Source of the DNA: CAZQIO01 sp964593405
GTDB lineage: Bacteria > Patescibacteriota > Minisyncoccia > Minisyncoccales > GBS-2
Direction: 5' to 3'
Assembly: GCA_964593405.1 (NCBI GenBank)
Contig: CAZQIO010000002.1
Coordinates: 1 to 48,537, forward strand
Length of the DNA stretch: 48,537 nucleotides
The translations under genes and the position numbers were made by a program. Numbering within the stretch: the first letter of the stretch is position 1; each line of letters opens with the position of its first letter. This document shows positions 31,381-40,006 of this stretch, piece by piece. The notes below the pieces were generated by a model that saw only the letters and a program-made list of their open reading frames with translations, ran no database searches and was not told the DNA's origin.

Positions 31381-31923
31381 ATGGAAAAAATTATCGAAGA
31401 TTTGGTAAAGGATCTAACTTCAATTGTCGAAGGGAAAAAATTGGAAAAAAAGAGGGAAAATTTGGGAGATTTAGTCGATATTAGGTTCTTGAGAATGGTA
31501 AATTTTGCCCTTCAGTGGACTTCCGTTGGTTATCAATCCGCTTTAAGATTGGCTGGAATGAAGCTGGGGAAAAAAATTGGAACTCTTTCTAATAAAACCG
31601 AAACATCTTTGATTTTAGAAGAAATTAAAAAAATCTTTGAATTTTTAAAGGCAGGAAAAGTAGAGTTTGAAATAATACCCAAAGAAACAAAAGCTTTGCT
31701 GAGAATTTATGAATCTTCTCTAACTTTCGGCCTTCCCAATGTTTCTCAAAACCTTTGCTTTTTTGAAGAGGGCTTTATTGAAGGTTATTTTGATGGTATA
31801 ATTTCAAAAGTGGGAACAATAGGGCTAGTTGATGGGAAAAGTTTAAACAAGGTCGAAGTAACAGAACAAAAATGCGTTGGGTTGGGAAATAATTTTTGTG
31901 AGTTTTTAATAAAACTCAAGTGA
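31381..31923 (+). CDS. V4R-domain sensory protein (fourth copy)
   Basis: This 180-residue protein ends with the clearest V4R-type signature of the cluster: VTEQKCVGLGNNFCEFLIKL (Cys, Gly, then C-x-F). Earlier it has YQSALRLAGMKLGKKIG and LTFGLPNVSQNLCFFEEGFI, like V4R proteins of archaea and deep-branching bacteria. V4R domains bind small hydrophobic molecules or metals through conserved cysteines. It is only distantly similar to copies A-C. Its stop overlaps the region of the receiver start, which suggests it signals with that receiver. Confidence 0.72.
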   Translation: MEKIIEDLVKDLTSIVEGKKLEKKRENLGDLVDIRFLRMVNFALQWTSVGYQSALRLAGMKLGKKIGTLSNKTETSLILEEIKKIFEFLKAGKVEFEIIPKETKALLRIYESSLTFGLPNVSQNLCFFEEGFIEGYFDGIISKVGTIGLVDGKSLNKVEVTEQKCVGLGNNFCEFLIKLK

Positions 31924-31925
31924 AC

Positions 31926-32300
31926 ATGGCAAAAAAAATTTTATTAATTGAAGATGAAGATTTAATGGTTGAACTTTTAGAAAAAAAATTGACCAGAGAG
32001 GGCTATGAAGTTTTGGTGGCCAGGGATGGTGAGGAAGGTTTGAAATTGTTAAAAGAAACAAGCCCAAAGCCAGATTTGGTTTTGCTAGATATTGTCATGC
32101 CAAAAATGGGAGGCTTTGAGGTTATGGAAGAGATGGCAAAAGATGAAGAATTGAAAAAAATTCCGGTAATTGTTATTTCAAACTCTGGCCAACCAGTGGA
32201 ACTGGACAAGGCCAAGAGATTGGGAGCAAAAGACTGGTTAATTAAAACCGAATTTGACCCAGCTGAAGTTTTAGAAAAAGTAAAAAGGCAAATTGGCTAA
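31926..32300 (+). CDS. CheY-like single-domain response regulator 1
   Basis: This 124-residue receiver has no output domain. The acidic pocket (E9, D10), phospho-acceptor D55 in LVLLDIVMPKMGGFEVM, the switch Ser in VIVISNSGQ and the conserved Lys in DWLIKTEF are all present. The ATG at 31926 is preferred over a GTG six bases upstream. It probably receives phosphate from the PAS-PAS kinase and acts through a protein target. The second receiver follows after 1 nt. Confidence 0.93.
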   Translation: MAKKILLIEDEDLMVELLEKKLTREGYEVLVARDGEEGLKLLKETSPKPDLVLLDIVMPKMGGFEVMEEMAKDEELKKIPVIVISNSGQPVELDKAKRLGAKDWLIKTEFDPAEVLEKVKRQIG

Positions 32301-32301
32301 A

Positions 32302-32667
32302 ATGCCAAAAATTCTCATTGTCGAAGACGATAAATTTTTAAGGGAATTGATTAAAAAGAAATTAGCAATGGAAGGTTTTGAAGTTTTAGAGGCGGTTGAT
32401 GGAGAGGAAGGGGTTAAAAAAGCAAAAGAAGAAATGCCAGATTTAATCCTTCTCGATTTGATTTTGCCCGGAATAGATGGTTTTGAGGTTTTAAAAAGAG
32501 TCAAAGAAGACGAAAAAACTCAACCAATTCCTGTAATTATTCTTTCAAACCTCGGGCAAAGAGAAGAAATTGAAAGAGGATTGAAACTGGGTGCTACCGA
32601 TTATTTAGTGAAGGCTCACTTTACCCCAGCCGAAATTATTGAAAAAATAAAACTTACTCTTAAATGA
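32302..32667 (+). CDS. CheY-like single-domain response regulator 2
   Basis: This 121-residue receiver has the acidic pocket (D9, D10), phospho-acceptor D52 in LILLDLILPGIDGFEVL, the switch Ser in VIILSNLGQ and Lys in DYLVKAHF. The two receivers are about half identical, so they are likely tandem duplicates with different partners. Neither has a DNA-binding, GGDEF or enzymatic domain. The mutM gene follows after 1 nt and may be co-transcribed by chance. Confidence 0.93.
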   Translation: MPKILIVEDDKFLRELIKKKLAMEGFEVLEAVDGEEGVKKAKEEMPDLILLDLILPGIDGFEVLKRVKEDEKTQPIPVIILSNLGQREEIERGLKLGATDYLVKAHFTPAEIIEKIKLTLK

Positions 32668-32668
32668 A

Positions 32669-33550
32669 ATGCCAGAATTACCAGAGGTTGAAACAACTGT
32701 TTTAGAATTGAAAAAAAGCAAACCACCCATTTTTGGCCTCAAGATTGTTGAGGTCTGGACTGATGCTAAAAATTTAATCAAAAGACCAAAAAATTTTAAC
32801 GATTTCAAAAAAGAAATAATAGGAAAAAAATTTTTAAACGTCTGGAGAAGGGGGAAAAATATTTTGTTTACTCTCTCTTCGGGGAAAACTCTATTGATTC
32901 ATCAAAAATTGACTGGACATCTTTTGATAGGGCAATGGGAAAAAGTTAAAGGCAAATGGGTTTCAAAAATCTCAGGGCCTTTAAAAGAAGATCCAATGAA
33001 TCGCTTTTTGCATTTAATTTTTACTTTAGAAGATGGCAGACAAATTGCTCTATCTGATTTAAGAAAATTTGCAAAAGTTGAAGTTTTAGAAAAAGAGGAA
33101 TTAGAAAAAGAATTGGCAAAATTGGGTCCAGAACCCTTGAGCGAAGAATTCACTTTTGAGAAATTCAAAGAAGTCTTAAAAAAGAAAAAAGGGAAAATCA
33201 AACAAATTTTGATGGACCAAGAAGTCATCGCCGGGATAGGAAACATTTATTCAGATGAGATTTTGTGGCAGGCAAAAATTCATCCTTTAAAGAAAGTTGA
33301 AAAATTGAAAGAAAGTGAACTTAAAGAAATTTTTAAAGCAATGAAAACAATCCTCAAAAAAGCAATTTCTCTTGGAGGAGAAAGCATTTCTGATTATCGG
33401 AGACCATCGGGTGAAAAGGGAAATTTTGACAAGTATCGGAAAGTTTACAAAAGAGAAGGAGAAAGATGTTTTAGATGCCAAAGCGAAATAAAAAGGATAA
33501 AAATTAGTGGAAGATCTGCTCATTTTTGTCCAAGCTGTCAAAAATTATGA
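32669..33550 (+). CDS. mutM: Formamidopyrimidine-DNA glycosylase
   Basis: This 293-residue protein begins PELPEVETTV, with the catalytic N-terminal Pro and Glu after Met removal. The helix-two-turn-helix region includes the conserved motif around QEVIAGIGNIYSDEILWQA. A C-terminal zinc finger has CFRCQSEI and HFCPSCQ. It excises 8-oxoguanine and formamidopyrimidines and nicks the strand. Its TGA overlaps the holA ATG (ATGA). Confidence 0.95.
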   Translation: MPELPEVETTVLELKKSKPPIFGLKIVEVWTDAKNLIKRPKNFNDFKKEIIGKKFLNVWRRGKNILFTLSSGKTLLIHQKLTGHLLIGQWEKVKGKWVSKISGPLKEDPMNRFLHLIFTLEDGRQIALSDLRKFAKVEVLEKEELEKELAKLGPEPLSEEFTFEKFKEVLKKKKGKIKQILMDQEVIAGIGNIYSDEILWQAKIHPLKKVEKLKESELKEIFKAMKTILKKAISLGGESISDYRRPSGEKGNFDKYRKVYKREGERCFRCQSEIKRIKISGRSAHFCPSCQKL

Positions 33551-34479
33551 TCTTTTTACTCTTTGGTCAAGATACTTTCAGATTAAAGAGAAAACTCTCT
33601 GCCCTTCTTGAGCGTTACAAAAACACTTTCAAAGAGGCTCTTGAGCTAAAAGTAATAGATTTGGCAGAAAAAGATTTTAGAGATTTCAAAAATGCTTTTG
33701 AATCAGTTTCGATGTTTAAAGAAAGAAAGCTTTTAATTGTAAAGAATGCTCAAGAAAATTCTCAATTTAAAGAAGAATTTCTCAAAAGAATTTCAATTTA
33801 TCAGAGCTCCCCAGAAATTATTTTGTTTATTCAAGAAGGAGAAATTCCTGACGATGAATTTTTTGAAAAGATCAAAAAGGCTGGAAAATTTCAAGAATTT
33901 AAACCGCTTGAAGGTTATAAACTGAAAGCTTGGGTTGAAGAAGAAATAAAAAAGTATGGGGCCAAAATTGAAAAGAGGGCTTTGGAAAAATTAATAGAGT
34001 ATGTTGGAAACGATCTTTGGCAGATAGACAATGAAATAAAAAAACTGATTAGTTACAAGAGAAAACGGGAAATTTTACTAAAAGATGTTGAACTTTTAGT
34101 CCAACCAAAAATTGAAGCTCAGATTTTTAAAACTATAGAAACTATAGCTAACAAACAAAAAGAAAAAGCCCTCAAAATGCTAAGATTTCATTTGGAGAAG
34201 GGCGAAAAGGCTTCTTATATTTTTACTATGATCAAGTATCAATTCAAAACTCTTTTGATCGTTAAAGATTTCTTGGAAAAAGGATTTTCTTTTTTAGAAA
34301 TTCAAAACAAAACCGACCTTCACCCTTATGTTATTAAAAAAACCTCGATCTTGGCAAAAAAATTTAAAACAGAGGAACTTTTAAAAATTTATCAAGCCCT
34401 TTTCGAAATCGACCTAAAAATGAAAATGGGGAAAATAGAACCAGAAATGGCTATTTTTCTTTTTGTCTCTCAAGTTTAG
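33547..34479 (+). CDS. holA: DNA polymerase III delta subunit
   Basis: This 310-residue HolA-family clamp-loader protein has an N-terminal domain starting FLLFGQDTFRLKRKLSALL. The middle contains SYKRKREILLKDVELLVQP and a helical KALKMLRFHLEKGEKASYIF element. The collar domain lies at the C-terminus. The family is poorly conserved, but size, N-terminal motif and AAA-like layout agree. The ATG at 33547 overlaps the mutM stop, so an upstream TTG within mutM is not used. Its 3' end overlaps convergent rpsT by 29 nt. Confidence 0.85.
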   Translation: MIFLLFGQDTFRLKRKLSALLERYKNTFKEALELKVIDLAEKDFRDFKNAFESVSMFKERKLLIVKNAQENSQFKEEFLKRISIYQSSPEIILFIQEGEIPDDEFFEKIKKAGKFQEFKPLEGYKLKAWVEEEIKKYGAKIEKRALEKLIEYVGNDLWQIDNEIKKLISYKRKREILLKDVELLVQPKIEAQIFKTIETIANKQKEKALKMLRFHLEKGEKASYIFTMIKYQFKTLLIVKDFLEKGFSFLEIQNKTDLHPYVIKKTSILAKKFKTEELLKIYQALFEIDLKMKMGKIEPEMAIFLFVSQV

Positions 34480-34729
34480 AAATTACTCTTGCTATTTTTG
34501 ACTTTTTTCTGGCAGCAGAATTTTCTTTCAAAACTCCAGCTTTGGCTGCCTTATCTAAAATTTTGTAAAACTCAGGTAGAGCAGCCTTTGCTTTTTCAAT
34601 CTCTTTTTGCTGTATTAATTTTTTGATTTCTTTGATAGCCTTTTTTATTTTGGTCTTAATTTTGAGGTTTCGCAACCTCCTTTTTTCGCTTTTTCTTTGA
34701 TCTTTTTTTGCTGACTTTTTTCTTGGCAT
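34451..34729 (-). CDS. rpsT: 30S ribosomal protein S20
   Basis: This 92-residue, very basic, all-helical protein has the S20 pattern: KSAKKDQRKSEKRRLRNLKI at the start, then KTKIKKAIKEIKKLI and a DKAAKAGVLKENSAARKKS block. S20 binds 16S rRNA early in 30S assembly. It lies on the strand opposite holA with a 29-nt tail-to-tail overlap, so its transcript end is antisense to holA. Confidence 0.93.
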   Translation of the reverse strand: MPRKKSAKKDQRKSEKRRLRNLKIKTKIKKAIKEIKKLIQQKEIEKAKAALPEFYKILDKAAKAGVLKENSAARKKSKIARVISKLERQKEK

Positions 34730-34803
34730 TCAAAAAGTTTAACTAAAAATCCAAAAAAAATCAACTTTACGCCAGAAAAAAAGTCAAATAAAATTAAAGT
34801 GAA

Positions 34804-35208
34804 ATGAGAGAAAAATCAGGTCCAACAATTAAAATTTCGCCCGAGGAATTGGCAGAGTTAAAAGCCAGGATTGAAAAATTGGAGGCCAAATTGGAAAGAA
34901 AAGAAATGGCAAAAGAAAGGGAAACGAAAATTAAAGCAGAAATTAAAAGCTTCATTAAAGAAATGAGTCAAAAGCCTTCTTTTGCCCCTCCAGTCCAAAC
35001 AAGGGATGAAGCAAAAGAAATTGAGAAATTTTCTCGACCAGAACAGGTAGGGGCCTTGGTGAACTTGGCTTTTGAAAAGGGAATTTCTTACGCAGTGAAA
35101 GTGGCGATGGAGTTGCAAAACCCGGCAATTTTGGATGAATTCCACGATACTTTAGTCGACAAATATTATCAATATTTAGTCGAACAAAATGTTATTAAGC
35201 CTTTTTAA
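34804..35208 (+). CDS. Hypothetical coiled-coil protein preceding the VirD4/TraG-like ATPase
   Basis: This 134-residue protein starts with a heptad-rich coiled coil (about residues 15-60), then a short linker and a helical C-terminal half with SRPEQVGALVNLAFEKGISY and DEFHDTLVDKYYQYL. No membrane segment or catalytic motif is visible, and I do not recognise a named family. It overlaps the following ATPase gene by 20 nt, so the two are coupled. TAAAAT at 34789-34794 ends 9 nt before its ATG, consistent with a leaderless start. Confidence 0.75.
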   Translation: MREKSGPTIKISPEELAELKARIEKLEAKLERKEMAKERETKIKAEIKSFIKEMSQKPSFAPPVQTRDEAKEIEKFSRPEQVGALVNLAFEKGISYAVKVAMELQNPAILDEFHDTLVDKYYQYLVEQNVIKPF

Positions 35209-37666
35209 AATTTTGACAATTTTTCTTTGGCCGGTTTTGCCTTTTTTGCTAAAATTTCTCTTTCAGAAATTGAAACAAAAATATCTTTTGCGCCTTGTTT
35301 TGAATTACGAACTTTTGGAAGTTACAATTCCTCCAGCATTGCAAAAAGAAAAAGAAAAAGAAATCAACCTCCATGAATATTTAAAAAATATAGAAAACTT
35401 TTTCTCTAGTTTAGCCCATATTAAATTAAAAGGGAGTTTTTTTTACAAAATCTTTTTTGGCAATCCAATCTTTTGTCTTGAAGTTGCTGTTCATCGAATC
35501 GGAGAGGAAACCCATTTTTACTTTGCAGTTCCGAGGAGTTTGAGCGAACTCATCGAAAAACAAATTCTAAGTTATTGGCCAAGAGGGGTGGTGAAAAAAA
35601 CCTTAGATTACAACATTTTCAATCCCGAGGGATTTTCAGTCGGGGCAATAGGAGTTTTGGAAAATCACCCAGTTTTTCCTTTAAAATCAACAAAAGAATT
35701 CCAGCAAGACCCAATTTCTCCTTTAATTTCGGTAATGACCAAATTAGAAAAAGAAGGAGAAGGAGCTGCCGTTCAACTTTTAATTCGAAAATCAAAAAGA
35801 AAAGTTGACAAAATCGGAAAAAAATTTTCTCAACTTCTTCAAACAGGAAAGGAAATTCAAGAAGCTCTCAACGAAGCAAAAAGAGGAATTTTTGGTGAGG
35901 TTTTGAAAGTTCTTTCAGAAATTATTGTTCCAAAACAATCCACACCCCCACCTCCTCCACAACAACCCCAATTTCCTCCTGCTCAAAAAATTACTCCAGT
36001 CCACCAAGAACTAATTACCTCAATCGCTCAAAAAGCCCATCTTCCAATTTTCGATGTTAATTTAAGAATTTTGACCTCGGCCAAAACAGAACAAAGAGCC
36101 CAAGACCTTTTGGCACAACTAGAGAGTGCCTTTTCTCACTTTGCCTCCTCCCATAATCGGATCAATTTTATCAGACCAAAGAGAAAAAAACTCAAACACC
36201 TCTTTTATCAATACTCTTTTCGAATCTTTGATGAAAAATTTGTTATGCTTCTCTCTGCCCAGGAAGTGGCCAACCTTTTCCACTTGCCAATTCCAGCTTT
36301 GTTTGCCCCCTTTGTTAAATGGTTAAAATCAAAAGAAGCTCCTGCCCCTCCAAACCTTCCAGAAGAAGGAACAATAATTGGTAAAAACGTTTTCAGGGGG
36401 GTTGAAAAAATGGTCAAGATTTTAAGAGACGATAGAAGGCGCCACTTTTATATAATCGGTCAAACCGGTACCGGAAAATCTTCCCTTATTTTGAGCATGG
36501 CCTATCAAGATATTATCAACGGAGAGGGAGTTGGAGTTATCGATCCCCATGGAGATTTGGCAGAGAGGATTTTAGGTTTGGTTCCTCCAGAGAGAGCAGA
36601 AGATGTCATTTATTTTGATCCGGCAGATCCTGAAAGAGCAATAGGCCTTAACATGCTAGAGTACGACCCTGCTTACCCAGAGTCAAAAACCTTTATCGTC
36701 AACGAATTGTTGGAAATTTTTGAAAAAATTTATAATCTAAAAGCTCTTGGTTTTGGAGGCCCAATCTACGAGCAATACATGAGAAATGCCCTTTTGTTGG
36801 TAATGGAGCATCCAGAAAGCGGTAACACTTTAATCGAAGTTCCCAGGGTCCTTGCCGATGCCAGTTTTAGAGCCTTAAAACTTTCTCATTGCAAAAATAT
36901 TGTTGTGAAAAACTTTTGGGAATTGGAAGCTGAAAAGGCAGGAGGAGAACTGGCCTTGGCCAATTTAGTCCCTTACATCACTTCAAAAATGAACGTTTTT
37001 ATTGCCAACGATTTGATCAGGCCAATAATTTCCCAGCAAACTTCAACTATCAATTTCAGAGAAATTCTTGATCGAGGGAAAATTTTCATTGTCAATCTTT
37101 CAAAAGGAAAATTGGGAGAAATCAACAGCTACCTTTTGGGAATGATTATTGTTGGAAAACTTTTGCTGGCAGCTTTCTCAAGAGTCGACACTCCAGAAGA
37201 AGAAAGAAAAGATTTTTATCTTTACATTGACGAGTTCCACAACGTAACTACAAGAACAATCACTCAAGCTTTGGCTGAAGCAAGAAAATTTAGGTTAAAT
37301 CTCATTTTAGCTCACCAATTCATCGGTCAATTGGACGAAGAAACAAAGAAGGCAATTTTTGGAAACATCGGGACAATTTTAACTTTTAGAGTCGGTCCAG
37401 ATGATGCAAAATATTTAGTCACCCAATTTGGCCCAACGTTCGATGAGCAAGATTTGGTTAACTTTGACAACTTTTACGGAGGAATTCGCCTCTTAATAAA
37501 TGGAATTACTTCTCAACCATTTAGTTTAGTTACCATTCCTCCTCCAAAACCAAACCCAGAAGTTGCTAAGTTGATAAAAGAACTTTCAAGAAGAAAGTAT
37601 GGCAGAAGCAGGGCAGAAGTAGAATTAGAACTAAAAGAGCGGTTGGAAAAAACATTTTATTACTGA
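35189..37666 (+). CDS. VirD4/TraG-like type IV secretion coupling ATPase
   Basis: This 825-residue protein has N-terminal membrane helices (about residues 4-24), a large middle domain, a proline/glutamine linker near 250-270, and the motor. Walker A is GQTGTGKSSL (residues 424-433), followed by GVGVIDPHGDLAERI. Walker B is LYIDEFHNV with D681-E682. A TraG-like helical segment FRLNLILAHQFIGQLD follows. Such ATPases deliver DNA or protein to the type IV channel or pump DNA. It probably serves the machine encoded at 3.9-14.3 kb, 21 kb away. An overlapping coiled-coil gene lies upstream. Confidence 0.88.
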   Translation: MLLSLFKILTIFLWPVLPFLLKFLFQKLKQKYLLRLVLNYELLEVTIPPALQKEKEKEINLHEYLKNIENFFSSLAHIKLKGSFFYKIFFGNPIFCLEVAVHRIGEETHFYFAVPRSLSELIEKQILSYWPRGVVKKTLDYNIFNPEGFSVGAIGVLENHPVFPLKSTKEFQQDPISPLISVMTKLEKEGEGAAVQLLIRKSKRKVDKIGKKFSQLLQTGKEIQEALNEAKRGIFGEVLKVLSEIIVPKQSTPPPPPQQPQFPPAQKITPVHQELITSIAQKAHLPIFDVNLRILTSAKTEQRAQDLLAQLESAFSHFASSHNRINFIRPKRKKLKHLFYQYSFRIFDEKFVMLLSAQEVANLFHLPIPALFAPFVKWLKSKEAPAPPNLPEEGTIIGKNVFRGVEKMVKILRDDRRRHFYIIGQTGTGKSSLILSMAYQDIINGEGVGVIDPHGDLAERILGLVPPERAEDVIYFDPADPERAIGLNMLEYDPAYPESKTFIVNELLEIFEKIYNLKALGFGGPIYEQYMRNALLLVMEHPESGNTLIEVPRVLADASFRALKLSHCKNIVVKNFWELEAEKAGGELALANLVPYITSKMNVFIANDLIRPIISQQTSTINFREILDRGKIFIVNLSKGKLGEINSYLLGMIIVGKLLLAAFSRVDTPEEERKDFYLYIDEFHNVTTRTITQALAEARKFRLNLILAHQFIGQLDEETKKAIFGNIGTILTFRVGPDDAKYLVTQFGPTFDEQDLVNFDNFYGGIRLLINGITSQPFSLVTIPPPKPNPEVAKLIKELSRRKYGRSRAEVELELKERLEKTFYY

Positions 37667-37671
37667 ATTTT

Positions 37672-37700
37672 TTGACAAAAACGAAAAATTTTGTTAAAAT
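37672..37700 (+). promoter_or_regulatory. Promoter of the 37.7 kb operon (leaderless)
   Basis: Perfect -35 TTGACA (37672-37677), a 17-bp spacer and -10 TAAAAT (37695-37700) end 6 nt before the ATG at 37707. This is the clearest example of the leaderless arrangement in the window. Confidence 0.82.
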
Positions 37701-37706
37701 AATTTT

Positions 37707-37928
37707 ATGGAAAGTTTAGAAAAACCACCAACAGCTGAATCTCCAAAATCAAAAGCTTTGGAAGCAATGAGACAGTTGGAAAGAATAACAAAAGAAAGGC
37801 TTTTTGTGGTTAAAGAAGCCTCAATTTTCACTGGTCTTTTAGTTATTGCTTTAGCTGTTGTAGGACTTTTGAGTACTCAAAAGATAGTAGAAGGAATGTT
37901 TAATTTAATGGAAAAATGTTTTAAATAA
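37707..37928 (+). CDS. Small single-span membrane protein
   Basis: This 73-residue protein has a soluble charged N-terminus (about residues 1-33), one membrane helix (about 36-55, SIFTGLLVIALAVVGLLS) and a short tail. The family is not recognised. Its strong promoter and its place after the coupling ATPase suggest a structural role in the same machine, or in the downstream gene set, with which it shares 3-nt spacing. Confidence 0.7.
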   Translation: MESLEKPPTAESPKSKALEAMRQLERITKERLFVVKEASIFTGLLVIALAVVGLLSTQKIVEGMFNLMEKCFK

Positions 37929-37931
37929 ATC

Positions 37932-38258
37932 GTGAAGGACTTATTAAAAGAAATTGAAAATTTACCCAAAGAGAAAATAAAAGAACTGGCTAAAGATTGT
38001 TTTATTTTTTTTGTTTCTTTTTTGGAAAAAATTTCAAGAGAGGAAAAAATAAAAATGTCGCAAAAAATGGAAGAATTTTTGGCAAACCTCAATTCTCTCA
38101 AAATTGAAGAAGACAAAGAAAAAAGAAAAAATATAATCGCCGTTCTGTTAAAAGATTACTCTCAAAAATTTTTTTCTTCTTTAACTCCCGAAAACCAAGA
38201 AAAATTTAAAGAGGGAATAAAAAGAATAGTAGAAAGAAAAATTAAAGAAAAAAATTAA
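37932..38258 (+). CDS. Hypothetical helical protein (GTG start)
   Basis: This 108-residue charged helical protein starts with GTG 3 nt after the previous stop. It has a hydrophobic patch DCFIFFVSFLEKI but no clear membrane helix, and a repeated Glu/Lys pattern typical of helical bundles. It is not recognised. Its stop codon TAA is the first three bases of an AAAGGTCG element that precedes the next gene. Confidence 0.65.
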   Translation: MKDLLKEIENLPKEKIKELAKDCFIFFVSFLEKISREEKIKMSQKMEEFLANLNSLKIEEDKEKRKNIIAVLLKDYSQKFFSSLTPENQEKFKEGIKRIVERKIKEKN

Positions 38259-38264
38259 AGGTCG
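38256..38264 (+). promoter_or_regulatory. AAAGGTCG leader element (copy 4)
   Basis: TAAAGGTCG starts on the previous stop codon and ends 20 nt before the ATG at 38285. The spacer is purine-rich (GGGAAAGGAAAAA). No consensus -10 was found directly upstream. Confidence 0.45.
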
Positions 38265-38284
38265 GGAAAGGAAAAATTTAAAAA

Positions 38285-39991
38285 ATGGAAAGGCCTAAAA
38301 AAGTAGAACAACCTCCACCAAGCGAAAAACCTCAAGAGGCCCCTGAAAAATCGAAAAAGGGTTTCTCTGCTGAAGATTTGTATGAGGAGTGGAGGAAACT
38401 AACAGATGAGATAGTAAAGCTGGGAAGAGAAATTTCAAACCTTAAGAATATAGTGGAAGGGGTAGAGGAAGGTCGATGGAGGATGAGGGAGGAAGAGTTA
38501 GAAAAAACTCGAGCCGAAATAAAAGAGAAAGAGCAAAATTTAAATAAGTTGAGAGTAGAGAGGAATGAGGTTACAAAAGAATTAGATAAACTTTCAAACA
38601 GACTTTTTTCTGCTTCTGGAGTGAAAATTCCTTCCGAAAAAGAACTTCTATCTCTTCCTCCACAAGAAAGAGCTGAAAAAATAAAAGGCTTGAGAGAGAA
38701 ATTAGAAAGGGTAAAAGAGCAAGCAAAAACTTTAACAGATGAACAACTTAAAACAATAATAGAAGAAAGAGTAAATTTCAGGTTAGCTCAGCTTCAAGAA
38801 TTAGAAAAGAAAGTTCTTCCAGAAAAAATCAGAAAACCACCAGAAGTTGCCAAAACTCCCGAAACTCCCCCACCAGCTCAAGTTGAGGCACAAAAACCAG
38901 TAGAAACTCCGCCTCCCACTGAATTTGAATTAAAAAGACCGCCACCTGAATATGCAACTTTAAGAGAAAAAGCAGGAAAACTTATTGAAGCACTAGATCA
39001 GAGGCTGACAATCGCACCTGAAATATTGAAAAGAATAGAAACAATACTTCAAAGAGAAATGGAAGAATTGATGTTTGAATGTGCCTGCGAGTGGTTTAAA
39101 AAGCACAAAAGCCAACAGAAAAAACTACTTCCATTTGTCGATTGGGAGCATCCTGAAAAATACAGAGATTCAATTTTAACTGCAGCAACCCAATTGGGTT
39201 TATTTAAAAAAGCAGAGTACCTAAAGGAACTTTCTAGGTTACCTGAAGGCAAAAAACTTTTAAAAATTTCTACTCTTTTGACTGCAATCGAAAGTGGTGA
39301 GTTGTTTTATCCCGAAAGAATATTTGCCTTTTGGATGTTGAATCAAATTAGAGGAGAAACGAAAAAAACAATTGATGATTTAAAAAAGCAAAGACAAAAA
39401 CTTGGATGGCATGCATTTATATCTAACAGAGATAAACTCAAAGAGATTAGAAATAAAATGAAAGAATTGAATGAAAAACAAAAAGAATTGTTGGAAATTC
39501 TTGACGGTCTTTCAAAGGGAATAATTGGAGAAACCTTAAGAGAAAGAGCAAAAAAAGAAAAGGTGAAAGTGGAGGATTTAATTCAAAAGATTGCTTCACA
39601 AACAGAAAAAATAATACCAAAATTATATCAAGAGTTGAGAGAAAAACTGGCAGCAAAAGCTCTTGAGAGAGAAATGAGGGCAATGAAAAAACCAAAAGAA
39701 CAACTAGAACAAATTGAGGAAAGGTTCGAGCAAGAAGGAAAAGACGTTGGAGAATTGATTCGACGGGTTGTTGGACGTGAGACTGATAGAATGCCTCTGG
39801 AACCAAAAGAAGCTGAAGTAGTAATTGGGAATTTGCTAAAAGGTTTTGTTAATGTTCCAGAAGGCAGTTTGGAAAGATTTGGTTTTAATAAATACCAAGA
39901 GGCTGTTAGGAAAGGCGACAAAAGATCTCTTCTTGAGTTTTTGCTTGAGTTTATTTTTTGGATTTTTTCTACTTCATTTGAAAGAACCTAA
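38285..39991 (+). CDS. Large coiled-coil protein with proline-rich linker
   Basis: This 568-residue protein has a charged N-terminus and a coiled coil (about residues 30-115 and 135-180). A proline-rich linker spans about 185-225 (PPEVAKTPETPPPAQVEAQ). A mainly helical C-terminal region follows, with LMFECACEWFKKHK and a long KEK-rich coiled coil, then a hydrophobic end LLEFLLEFIFWIFS. I do not recognise the family. Coiled coils plus a proline linker fit a cytoplasmic scaffold or substrate-receptor of the secretion machine. A short helical gene follows after 15 nt. Confidence 0.65.
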   Translation: MERPKKVEQPPPSEKPQEAPEKSKKGFSAEDLYEEWRKLTDEIVKLGREISNLKNIVEGVEEGRWRMREEELEKTRAEIKEKEQNLNKLRVERNEVTKELDKLSNRLFSASGVKIPSEKELLSLPPQERAEKIKGLREKLERVKEQAKTLTDEQLKTIIEERVNFRLAQLQELEKKVLPEKIRKPPEVAKTPETPPPAQVEAQKPVETPPPTEFELKRPPPEYATLREKAGKLIEALDQRLTIAPEILKRIETILQREMEELMFECACEWFKKHKSQQKKLLPFVDWEHPEKYRDSILTAATQLGLFKKAEYLKELSRLPEGKKLLKISTLLTAIESGELFYPERIFAFWMLNQIRGETKKTIDDLKKQRQKLGWHAFISNRDKLKEIRNKMKELNEKQKELLEILDGLSKGIIGETLRERAKKEKVKVEDLIQKIASQTEKIIPKLYQELREKLAAKALEREMRAMKKPKEQLEQIEERFEQEGKDVGELIRRVVGRETDRMPLEPKEAEVVIGNLLKGFVNVPEGSLERFGFNKYQEAVRKGDKRSLLEFLLEFIFWIFSTSFERT

Positions 39992-40006
39992 AATCAGTTA
40001 AAAATC

